NCBI GenBank assembly: GCA_020430865.1
Contig: JAGQIY010000056.1
Coordinates: 1-7,065 of the forward strand
DNA length: 7,065 bases
Direction: 5' to 3'
From: Myxococcales bacterium
GTDB taxonomy: Bacteria > Myxococcota > Polyangia > Polyangiales > Polyangiaceae
The notes below the pieces were generated by a model. That model had not been told where the DNA came from. It worked only from the letters and a program-made list of their open reading frames with translations, and did no database searches. Shown here piece by piece: positions 1 to 6,039 of the stretch (position 1 is the first letter of the stretch; each line of letters starts with the position of its first letter). The translations under genes and the position numbers were made by a program.

Positions 1-1297
1 CGAAGAAGCCGAAGATCCGCTCGTGAAAGCGCTCCTCGATGCCAGGACCATTGTCGCGAATCGAGAATTGCCAGCCTTCGCTCACTCGCTCCGCGGCCAC
101 CGCCACCTCGCAGTGCTCCGAGTTTCCGTGCTTGATGGCGTTGCCCACCAGGTTGAGCAGCACCTGCTGTAGCGGAACACGCTCCGTTTGCAGAGTGGGC
201 AGCTTGCCCACTGCCTTGACCTCCACGTTGGACGCAGGACTCAGCAGATCCACGACTTCGTCCAGGAGCTGGTTCGAGTCGACGCGCTCCGGATCCGTGC
301 GCCGCCCCGCGCGCGAGTAGGTGAGGATGCCCTCGATCAGGGACTCCATGCGGGAAACGCGCTGGTGGAGCAGCGCCAGGTTCTCTCGCGTCTCTTCGTC
401 CAGGGCGTCTTCCAGATCTTCCTCGATGAACGACGCCAGGCTGGCGATACCGCGAAGCGGCGCCTTGAGGTCGTGGGAGGTGACGTAGGCAAACTGATCG
501 AGATCGCGATTCGCGCGCGCCAGACTCTGGATCAGCCGCTCTCGGTGTCGTCCGTGCTCGGACAGCTGCTGTGTGAGTTCGTGCTGAGCCTGGAGTCGAT
601 CGGCGAGCTCCTTCTCGTTGCGCCTCAGCTGGTCCGCCTGATCGCTGAGCAACGCCGCTTGCTCCGACAGCTTGCGCGCCTGCTTCGCGCTGTCTTCGAG
701 ATCACGACGCAGCACGAGCTGCGCCATGAACGCGATCACGAAGGCGACCAGAGCTCCGCCGCCGACGACCCACTGGTTGCGCCGATAGGCGTCACGCTCA
801 GCGGTGAGGGCAGACTCCCGTCGCTGAGACTCTCGTTCGGTCAGGCGAGCCAACGCCTTGCGGACCTGGTCCATCGTGCGCTTGCCCGAATCCTGCTTCA
901 CGAAATCGCCCGCGCGCTGCCCCCCGGCAGAGTCGAAGAGCTTGACGGTGTAGGCGAGCTCGTCGAGGCGCGCGTCGACCTGCTTCTCCAGTTCGGCGAA
1001 CTCCCGCTCGGGCAACTTCATCTCGCGCACCTCCTCACGCACCGCGTGCATGCGGTGCAAGGCTCTGGTGTACGGCTCCAGGTACGCCTTCTCGCCAGTG
1101 ATCAGGTAGCCACGCTGTCCCGTTTCCGCGTCGAGGAGCGCCTGCAGCAGGTTGTCGAGCGCCTGGAGGCGCTCGTGTGATTCCTGCACGATCAGCGAGC
1201 GGTCGCGAGCTCGGGACATGTTGACCGCCGTGACTCCCCCCACCACCAGCACCACCACGCTCGCCGCCACCGCGAGGTTCGCGCGCACGCGCTTCAC
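1..1297 (-). CDS. CHASE3-domain sensor histidine kinase, C-terminus cut off by the window edge
   Basis: Membrane sensor kinase; 432 residues are visible and the gene continues past the left edge. A GTG at 1297 opens a short basic N-terminus and a hydrophobic segment (residues about 7-26). Then comes a periplasmic CHASE3 domain with its signature DAETGQRGYLITG at 56-68, and a second membrane segment at about 173-196. A Gln/Glu/Arg-rich, probably coiled-coil linker follows, then HisKA with SHDLKAPLRGI, phospho-accepting His275. The HATPase N box (LVGNAIKH, Asn386) and G1 box (DNGPGI, Asp415) are present; the G2 box lies outside the window. The DLDQFAYVTSHDLKAPLRGI core is typical of kinases related to cyanobacterial phytochromes, which usually pair with Rcp1-like regulators such as the one starting divergently at 1540. 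An in-frame GTG at 1306 is an alternative start. The ATG at 1219 would remove the first membrane segment, so I rejected it. An AGG 8 nt upstream of 1297 is a weak ribosome binding site. The signal sensed is unknown. Confidence 0.93.
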   Translation of the reverse strand, partial: MKRVRANLAVAASVVVLVVGGVTAVNMSRARDRSLIVQESHERLQALDNLLQALLDAETGQRGYLITGEKAYLEPYTRALHRMHAVREEVREMKLPEREFAELEKQVDARLDELAYTVKLFDSAGGQRAGDFVKQDSGKRTMDQVRKALARLTERESQRRESALTAERDAYRRNQWVVGGGALVAFVIAFMAQLVLRRDLEDSAKQARKLSEQAALLSDQADQLRRNEKELADRLQAQHELTQQLSEHGRHRERLIQSLARANRDLDQFAYVTSHDLKAPLRGIASLASFIEEDLEDALDEETRENLALLHQRVSRMESLIEGILTYSRAGRRTDPERVDSNQLLDEVVDLLSPASNVEVKAVGKLPTLQTERVPLQQVLLNLVGNAIKHGNSEHCEVAVAAERVSEGWQFSIRDNGPGIEERFHERIFGFF

Positions 1298-1539
1298 GTG
1301 TCGCACCTGGCCAACCTGCCCCTGCGCGTCCTCGCAGTCACACCTCTCGTCGAGTCCCTCCCCGCGCCTGACTCACGAGGCAGGTTGACACGACCGCATA
1401 CAGCTCGATCAAAGGTTGCGGCAACGCATCCCGAACCTTCATGCTTCGCTGAGCGCGCTGCGCTTCGGACATCGACACTGCAGTCGTCCCGACTCATCTC
1501 GCGAGTGCGAGAACACTCTGACCCCCCTCGACTTTGACC
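1298..1539. promoter_or_regulatory. Divergent intergenic region between sensor kinase and response regulator
   Basis: This non-coding stretch of about 240 bp must hold the promoters of two genes that diverge from it. On the plus strand a perfect -35 hexamer TTGACA lies at 1385-1390, but the best -10 at 16 bp spacing is GATCAA (1407-1412, three of six matches), so the promoter call is weak. Two nested inverted repeats follow: AAGGTT/AACCTT (1412-1417 and 1434-1439), enclosing GTTGC-G-GCAAC (1415-1425). A third, TCTCGC-GAGT-GCGAGA (1497-1512), ends 27 nt before the regulator ATG. Open frames here are antisense extensions without family support. I found no well-spaced sigma-54 element on either strand. 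Confidence 0.45.
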
Positions 1540-1971
1540 ATGACAACCAGCAACTCCGCCGAAGCCGCCTACCACATCTTGCTCGTCGAGGACGACGCGG
1601 TGGACGTCAAGACCGTTCAGCGCGCCTTTCGCGAAAACAACATCTCCAACTCCCTCAGCGTCGCCACCAACGGCGAAGAAGCGCTGGAGATGCTGAAAGA
1701 CGGCAGAGTGAACCCTCAGCGCCTGCTGATTCTCTTGGACATCAACATGCCGAGAATGAACGGCATCGAGTTCTTGCGTCATATCCGTGGGGATGAATCT
1801 CTCAGGCACCTGTCGGTGGTCGTCTTGACCACCTCGAACGACGACCGGGACCGGATCGAGGCCTATCGCTTGAACGTCGCGGGGTACATCTTGAAGCCCG
1901 TGACCTTCAACCGCTTCGTCAAGGCGATGGCCGCGTTGAACAAGTACTGGACCCTGGTCGAGCTGCCCTGA
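1540..1971 (+). CDS. Single-domain response regulator, CheY/Rcp1-like
   Basis: Cytoplasmic receiver protein of 143 residues with no output domain. It would act as a phosphorelay intermediate or by protein contact, not by binding DNA. Receiver landmarks are complete: acidic pocket Glu17/Asp18/Asp19 (LLVEDDAVD), phospho-acceptor Asp67 in LLDINMPRMNG, Thr97 at the end of strand 4 (VVVLTTS) and Lys119-Pro120. The length and the DINMPRMNGIEFL context match Rcp1-type regulators, which partner with phytochrome-like kinases such as the divergent CHASE3 kinase. I chose ATG at 1540. A TTG two codons earlier (1534) is possible, but neither has a visible Shine-Dalgarno sequence, and the stretch before the start is C/T-rich. 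The gene is convergent with the next kinase, 22 bp apart. Its role in a kinase-regulator pair is inferred from position and family. Confidence 0.93.
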   Translation: MTTSNSAEAAYHILLVEDDAVDVKTVQRAFRENNISNSLSVATNGEEALEMLKDGRVNPQRLLILLDINMPRMNGIEFLRHIRGDESLRHLSVVVLTTSNDDRDRIEAYRLNVAGYILKPVTFNRFVKAMAALNKYWTLVELP

Positions 1972-1979
1972 CCCGGGAC

Positions 1980-2011
1980 CGGAGCGCGAGACCTCAAGCA
2001 TGGTCGCTCCG
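1980..2011. terminator. Possible shared hairpin between convergent genes
   Basis: An interrupted inverted repeat spans the 3' junction of the convergent regulator and kinase genes. CGGAGC (1980-1985) pairs with GCTCCG (2006-2011), and GACC (1990-1993) pairs with GGTC (2002-2005) around an 8-nt loop; GCGA is left as a one-sided bulge. It overlaps the stop codon of the minus-strand kinase. There is no T-run on either side, so bidirectional termination is only a suggestion. Confidence 0.28.
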
Positions 2012-3982
2012 CTCGCCCGCGTCAGCCCGCTGCAAGCCGAAGACGAAGCTCGCGCCCTGACCGGGCTCCGATTCCACATGGATATCGGTGCCGTGCGCGA
2101 GAAGGATACCACGAACGATCGCCAGTCCGAGTCCGGCTCCCGCCGACTTGCGATCCGCCCGCCAGAAGCGCTCGAAGAGCAGCGCCTGGTGCTGCGGCGG
2201 TATGCCGGGGCCAGAGTCACGCACTTGGAAACTGACGCGCTCCGGCTCCACCTCGATGTTCAGCTCGACCTGTCCCGATTGGGTGAACTTCAAGGCGTTC
2301 CCCAGTAGATTGCTCAGCACTTGCACGAGCCGGTGTCGATCGGCCCGAACGCCGGGTAGCTCGTCTGGGCGCTGAACGTCGAAGCGGAGGCCCTTGGCGT
2401 CGGCGAGGGGCTCGTGGATCTGCACGATCTCTTCGATGACGCCCGCGAGCTCGCAGGCCTCCGGGTTCACCGAGAAGCGCCCGCTGGCCATCGTCTCCGC
2501 GTCCAGCAGATCCTGGATCAGGCGGTTCATGCGCGAGATCGAGCGCTGGACGATCTCGCCGTAGTCTTCCGCGTCCTCGGAGTCGCTCTCCTCGACCAAG
2601 TTGTCGGTCGCCAGCGCCAGCGCGTTGAGCGGGCTCCTCAGGTCGTGACTCACCACGGCCAGGGTCTCGTCTCTAATCCGCACGGATTCTTCGAGGCGCA
2701 TCACCAGAAGCGCGTTGTCCAGCGCGAGCCCCACGCGCTGCACGAAGTCCCGGGCCAGGCTCAGCTCGTCTCGACGCCAAGGGGTCGGTGACTCGAGGAG
2801 CAGGAGCCCGACGCTGAAACGCGTCGTCAGCGGGAGCCAGGCGGTGTACCTCACCCCCCACTCCGCCAGATCGGGCACCGTATCACTCTGGTGTCCCGGT
2901 GGAATCACCAGGAGCTCGCCTCGGCGCACCAGCGTCGCGAGGTCCTCGCCCCGACTCTCCCCTGCCCCGAACAGGCGCTCCGCCAACTCGGCGAGCTTGC
3001 CTCCACCCGGCTCGACGGCGGAACTCCAGGGGCCACCCTGGGGCGCTACCCCGAGGATACAGCCTCTCGCTAGCCGAGGCACGGCGGCGCGCACCGCAGT
3101 CTCCAGCGTGCGTCTGAAGTCCAAGCCGCGCGCGAGCTCGTTCCCTGCGGAGAGCAGGAACTCCAGTCGCTCCTCGTTGCGACGACGATCGGTGATGTCC
3201 GTCAGGGTCAGGACCAGACCAGTCGGCGTCTGGCGGTCCGCCGCCATCATCAAGTTCACGCGCTCCTGGACCGTGACCAGCTCACCGTCGTTGGTACGCA
3301 GCGTGAGCTCCATCGGCGATCCGAGCAGCCCGCGGGACAGCGCCGAGTCCATGCGCTCGCGCTGAGCCGGACGGTCACCTTCCTCGACGTTGAGCACCGA
3401 CCAGAGCTCACGGCCCTGACACTCCTCCACGGACATCCCGCAGTACCGCGAGGCAGCGGGGTTCAGGTAGGTGACGTTGCCCGCGCCATCGGTCGTGATG
3501 ACGGCGTCTGCGACGCTGCGCAGGGTGGTAGCCAGAGACTCCCGATTGGCACGCAGCGCCTCCTCCGCACGCCGCGCCTTCTGCTCGCTGCGGAACCAGC
3601 GCACGGCGGTGCGCAGCGCGGACTCGATGCGGTCGGGACTGGCGGTCTTGGTGAGGTAGTCGGCCGCGCCCGCCTTCAGCAGCTCGACCGCCAGCTCTTC
3701 GTGGCCCTGCCCGGTGAGCACCACGATCGGGCGGTCCACGCCGGCTCGCTTGAGTCTTCCGAGGACCTCCAGCGCATCGCCGTCCGGGAGGCGATTGTCC
3801 AGCAAGATGCAGTCGATGGTCGGGTCAGCCGCGCGCTCTAGCGCTTGCTCGGCGTTCTCCGCCTCGACCAGGTCGTAGTCACGCTCTCCCCGAGTCAGGG
3901 CGCGACGGATGGACAGGCGGTCCACGTCGTCGTCGTCCACCACGAGAACGCGCAGGCTGCGGCGCACACGAGTTGCAGTCAT
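1994..3982 (-). CDS. Cytoplasmic hybrid histidine kinase, REC-PAS-GAF-HisKA-HATPase_c
   Basis: Soluble two-component kinase of 662 residues with no membrane segment. The N-terminal receiver (about 8-125) has an Asp16-Asp19 acidic cluster, phospho-acceptor Asp62 in LLDNRLPDGD, Thr90 and Lys112. The Pro usually following that Lys is replaced by Thr. A PAS domain (about 143-268) contains TTDGAGNVTYLNPAA. A divergent GAF-like region spans about 275-430. HisKA has SHDLRSPLNAL with His446. The HATPase shows the N box (LLGNALKFT, Asn562), G1 box (DSGPGI, Asp589), F box (LFERFWRAD) and G2 box (GAGLGLAI, 615-622), so it looks catalytically complete. An input receiver on a kinase implies that another kinase controls its activity. 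The ATG at 3982 (MTATRVRRSL) fits the receiver start. An upstream extension to 4099 has no domain support and would span the sigma-54-like promoter at 4031-4046. No clear Shine-Dalgarno is seen. The PAS/GAF ligand is unknown; no heme- or flavin-specific motif is evident. Confidence 0.94.
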   Translation of the reverse strand: MTATRVRRSLRVLVVDDDDVDRLSIRRALTRGERDYDLVEAENAEQALERAADPTIDCILLDNRLPDGDALEVLGRLKRAGVDRPIVVLTGQGHEELAVELLKAGAADYLTKTASPDRIESALRTAVRWFRSEQKARRAEEALRANRESLATTLRSVADAVITTDGAGNVTYLNPAASRYCGMSVEECQGRELWSVLNVEEGDRPAQRERMDSALSRGLLGSPMELTLRTNDGELVTVQERVNLMMAADRQTPTGLVLTLTDITDRRRNEERLEFLLSAGNELARGLDFRRTLETAVRAAVPRLARGCILGVAPQGGPWSSAVEPGGGKLAELAERLFGAGESRGEDLATLVRRGELLVIPPGHQSDTVPDLAEWGVRYTAWLPLTTRFSVGLLLLESPTPWRRDELSLARDFVQRVGLALDNALLVMRLEESVRIRDETLAVVSHDLRSPLNALALATDNLVEESDSEDAEDYGEIVQRSISRMNRLIQDLLDAETMASGRFSVNPEACELAGVIEEIVQIHEPLADAKGLRFDVQRPDELPGVRADRHRLVQVLSNLLGNALKFTQSGQVELNIEVEPERVSFQVRDSGPGIPPQHQALLFERFWRADRKSAGAGLGLAIVRGILLAHGTDIHVESEPGQGASFVFGLQRADAGERSDHA

Positions 3983-4030
3983 GAGTATCGAAGGAATCGC
4001 TCGGCCCGGGGCGGAGACGCTCAGGGCCAG

Positions 4031-4046
4031 AGCAAATCGGATGCCA
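4031..4046 (-). promoter_or_regulatory. Candidate sigma-54 (-24/-12) promoter for the REC-PAS-GAF kinase
   Basis: Read on the minus strand, the sequence is TGGCATCCGATTTGCT. The GG (4045-4044) and GC (4033-4032) doublets are separated by the required 10 nt. It matches TGGCAC-N5-TTGCW at all positions but one (C to T at the sixth base). The predicted start of transcription is near 4020, giving a leader of about 38 nt before the ATG at 3982. A 5+2+5 palindrome, GCCCG-AC-CGGGC (4075-4086), lies about 60 bp upstream and could be an activator site. This is motif inspection only. Confidence 0.5.
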
Positions 4047-4183
4047 GGCAGAGCCAGGGAGCAACCCAGTCGTGGCCCGACCGGGCAGACCACGGGCAAT
4101 GCCTGGGATTCCTGGGCTTCGCGCTGCCTCGAAGCACACCTCGATTGGGGACCCGAGGATCTACGGGATTGAAGGGGGTGAGG

Positions 4184-4213
4184 AGCGCCGTGGCGCTACG
4201 CCCCTGCCGGGGC
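4184..4213 (-). terminator. Tandem hairpins at the 3' end of the encapsulin operon
   Basis: Two inverted repeats sit back to back at the end of the BON gene. GCCCC-TGCC-GGGGC (4200-4213) lies in its last codons, and AGCGCC-GT-GGCGCT (4184-4197) overlaps its stop codon. On the minus strand they are followed by a pyrimidine-rich stretch (CCTCACCCCCTTC), not a true U-tract. A transcription end here would separate the operon from the kinase gene, which has its own promoter candidate. Confidence 0.38.
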
Positions 4214-4657
4214 AGTCTGCGACTCACGCTCGAAGCCCTGCGAGGATGAGCGCAGCGTCACCGTCGAGCGGATGTCGACCACTCCTGGCACGCCGCTGAG
4301 CCGATCCTCGAGCAGCTGCAGCGCGTTGAGATCGGGCTCGTCGCCGCTCATGCTCACCACGCCTTCGAACACGTCGAGCGAGACGTGAGGACAGCCGCAC
4401 CCGGAGTGGATCTCCTCCACCTCACGGGCGAGCTGGGCATCGGGTCGTCGAGGCTCGATGCGGATCGCGGACGTCACCACGCTCGTCACTTCACGCTGCT
4501 GCACGAGCTCGCGCTCGATCAGCCGTGCGTGTCGCAAGGTGGGGAGGGTCCCGGAGAGCACGATCGTGCCCTCTCGAACCGTTGCGTCCAGGGCCTCGAT
4601 TCCTTCCGCGCGGCACCAATCGGTGACGCGCCTGCGCAGATCTTCATCGGTCAACAT
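4196..4657 (-). CDS. Double BON-domain protein, cytosolic, last gene of the encapsulin operon
   Basis: A 153-residue protein with two tandem BON repeats, at about 5-68 (TVREGTIVLSGTLPT core) and about 75-136 (VFEGVVSMSGDEPD core, ending GVPGVVDIRSTVTL). BON domains occur in OsmY-type stress proteins, secretins and channels, and are thought to bind phospholipid or other hydrophobic surfaces. Unlike periplasmic OsmY, this protein starts MLTDEDLRRRVTDW with no signal peptide, so it should be cytosolic. A GCGC motif gives a Cys-x-Cys pair (87 and 89) between the repeats. The ATG at 4657 is chosen because GGAGGG sits 7 nt upstream; an in-frame ATG at 4672 lies just before that ribosome site and has none of its own. 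The start overlaps the end of the universal stress gene by 14 bp, which suggests translational coupling. The C-terminal tail (SQTAPAGA) does not resemble an encapsulin targeting peptide. The biochemical role is unknown. Confidence 0.88.
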   Translation of the reverse strand: MLTDEDLRRRVTDWCRAEGIEALDATVREGTIVLSGTLPTLRHARLIERELVQQREVTSVVTSAIRIEPRRPDAQLAREVEEIHSGCGCPHVSLDVFEGVVSMSGDEPDLNALQLLEDRLSGVPGVVDIRSTVTLRSSSQGFERESQTAPAGA

Positions 4658-5159
4658 GCTTGTACCCTCCATCCGGCGCCGGGGTGGGCAGCGGAGCGCT
4701 CTGCGGCACCACGATCACCGGACACTTGACGTTGCGCAACACCGACTCGCTGACGCTACCCAGCACCAGACGTTCTACGCCGCTCCGACCATGGGTCCCC
4801 ATCACCAGCAGCTCGGGCGTCAGCTTCTCCGTGACGCTCACGATGGCTTTGACGATCTCGCCATCCACGACCTGGGCGGAGCAGGGACTCTTGCAGCCAG
4901 AGACGAACTCGCCCAGCGCCTCCTCCGCCGAGGCACGCTGCTTCTGGTAGAGGTTCGGCTGCACCGGAGGCATCATCCCGGGTTGTATCGTCGGGATGGC
5001 CTGCGTCGGGGGCAAGACGTGCACGACGTGGAGTCGCGCCGAGACGCGGCGTGCCCGCTCGTCAGCCCACGCCAGGGCCCGGCGCGAGCACTCCGCGAAG
5101 TCCACGGCGACCACGAATAGCTGCCCGCCCGTTGGCGCGGAGCCTTCTGATTCGGCCAT
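4644..5159 (-). CDS. UspA-family universal stress protein with Pro/Ala-rich C-terminal tail
   Basis: A 171-residue single Usp domain. Strand 1 (LFVVAVDFAECS) carries the nucleotide-site Asp20. The ATP-binding signature is present as GTHGRSGVERLVLGSVSE, with Gly121, Gly124 and Gly134-Ser135 in G-x2-G-x9-G(S/T) spacing, followed by the final strand CPVIVV. It is therefore probably an ATP-binding Usp that acts as a cytosolic dimer in stress or energy-limited states. The region at about 50-72 holds an unusual Pro/Met/Gln-rich insert. After the fold ends (about 152), a tail SAPLPTPAPDGGYKHVDR extends beyond the typical Usp. A low-complexity linker plus terminal peptide is how encapsulin cargo tags are built, but the end does not match the usual GSL-type motif. 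The ATG at 5159 has GAGG 7 nt upstream. The gene starts 9 bp after the encapsulin stop, and its ribosome site touches that stop codon, so the two are almost certainly co-expressed. Confidence 0.92.
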   Translation of the reverse strand: MAESEGSAPTGGQLFVVAVDFAECSRRALAWADERARRVSARLHVVHVLPPTQAIPTIQPGMMPPVQPNLYQKQRASAEEALGEFVSGCKSPCSAQVVDGEIVKAIVSVTEKLTPELLVMGTHGRSGVERLVLGSVSESVLRNVKCPVIVVPQSAPLPTPAPDGGYKHVDR

Positions 5160-5168
5160 CTCTCCACC

Positions 5169-5960
5169 TCACTCGAAGCGAATGACGGCTTCCGGCCCCG
5201 TCATCCTGAAGGTGAACGTTTCCGTCACGTAGAGCTTGAGGTGAGTCGACGTGTGTCCGTCGTAGCCCAAGCTACAGTCTTGACCGAGGGTGGTCCGAAA
5301 ATCGCCGCCCCGCAGGCTGAGCAGCATGGGCTTCGGCACGTCCGGCGCATGGATGATCTCGCCTTCCAGCGTGCGCAACAAGCGTTTCCTCGGGGGATAG
5401 TTGTCACCAGCAGCGCTCAGCTCTCGATAGCTCTTGGTGTCCAACACCAGGGCGTAGGGCCCATCGACACCCTGTTCACGAAACCGCGCCAGTCCTGCGG
5501 CGACCAGCTTCGGCAACGTCTCTGCGTCGCGGTTCCAGCTCAACGCTTCGTGATGCTTCGCGCTGCTCAGGCCCTGGATGCCTCCGGGCGAGAATCCCGA
5601 GTAGACGGCGCGCTCCTCGAAAGAGGCAAGCTGGATCGCCGCCTCGACGGCGGGATCGAAGTTCACGTCATCGGCACCACGCGACAAGTTGTCGAGCTCC
5701 CACTGATCGAGCTCGAATGGCACTCGCACCTCGACCAGGGGCAGAACCTGACGTACGCCGAACTGCACGCGCCCGCTCTGGTTCTCTGGCGTCTCCACGC
5801 GACCGAGGTTGAGCGCAGAGAAGTCGAAGCCCTTGGGGCCATCCACGTCGACTAGCTTGCGACTCGAGAGTCGCGTGCGCAGAACACCCGCGATCTCAGC
5901 CTCGACCGCCGCCCACGCCGCGCCGCTGATCGGCGCCAGCTGCTGTCTCAAAAAGTCCAT
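5169..5960 (-). CDS. Family 1 encapsulin shell protein (HK97-fold, linocin M18/CFP29-type)
   Basis: A 263-residue protein, close to the usual length of about 265 for family 1 encapsulins, which self-assemble into icosahedral protein compartments enclosing a tagged cargo enzyme. Recognisable stretches in order: N-terminal helix MDFLRQQLAPISGAAW; GRKLVDVDGP-like SRKLVDVDGPKGFDF (33-47); an E-loop region (about 50-75); PFELDQWELDNLSRG (81-95); FEERAVYSGF (114-123); GVDGPYALVLDTKSY (164-178); RGGDFRTTLGQDCSLGY (217-233); and the C-terminal YVTETFTFRMTGPEA (244-258). Trp87 aligns in number and context with the Trp implicated in flavin binding in the Thermotoga maritima encapsulin. The start is ATG 5960, with AGGA 6 nt upstream and the family N-terminus directly after. 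A TTG at 6038 would add 26 residues without family support. It lies 79 bp after the lipoprotein gene and 9 bp before the Usp gene. No classical cargo gene is in the window. Confidence in the family is high; the cargo is unknown. Confidence 0.96.
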   Translation of the reverse strand: MDFLRQQLAPISGAAWAAVEAEIAGVLRTRLSSRKLVDVDGPKGFDFSALNLGRVETPENQSGRVQFGVRQVLPLVEVRVPFELDQWELDNLSRGADDVNFDPAVEAAIQLASFEERAVYSGFSPGGIQGLSSAKHHEALSWNRDAETLPKLVAAGLARFREQGVDGPYALVLDTKSYRELSAAGDNYPPRKRLLRTLEGEIIHAPDVPKPMLLSLRGGDFRTTLGQDCSLGYDGHTSTHLKLYVTETFTFRMTGPEAVIRFE

Positions 5961-6001
5961 CTCAAATCCTTTCGACCGGGCACGCGCTCGGCCCACGGGT
6001 T

Positions 6002-6022
6002 GCAATAATTGCCACGCGGCAA
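6002..6022. repeat. Overlapping inverted repeats upstream of the encapsulin start
   Basis: In the 79 bp gap between lipoprotein and encapsulin, GCAAT-A-ATTGC-type symmetry (6002-6012, GCAATAATTGC) overlaps a second repeat, TTGCC-ACGC-GGCAA (6009-6022). The middle arm is shared, so as RNA the two hairpins would exclude each other; as DNA they could be an operator. The spot is A/T-rich for this genome. It lies about 40 bp before the encapsulin ATG, whose own ribosome site is outside the repeats. Confidence 0.5.
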
Positions 6023-6039
6023 CAAGTGACCTGTTCAAC

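Noticed and set aside
188..1180. 330-codon plus-strand open frame
   Set aside because: It is exactly antisense to the CHASE3 kinase, whose CHASE3, HisKA and HATPase motifs are unmistakable. No family signature is seen in the plus-strand translation.
1294..2220. 308-codon minus-strand open frame
   Set aside because: It runs antisense through the response regulator and out of frame through the REC-PAS-GAF kinase end. It shows no domain pattern and has the skewed composition typical of GC-rich shadow frames.
4102..4116. CCTGGG direct repeat at 9 bp spacing, 4102-4107 and 4111-4116
   Set aside because: Too short and too common in this base composition to support a binding site.
5241..5855. 204-codon plus-strand open frame
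   Set aside because: Antisense to the encapsulin gene; no recognisable protein features.
6000..6020. TGGCAATTATTGCA as a sigma-54 promoter for encapsulin
   Set aside because: The GG and GC doublets are only 8 nt apart, whereas sigma-54 needs 10. The resemblance comes from the inverted repeat.
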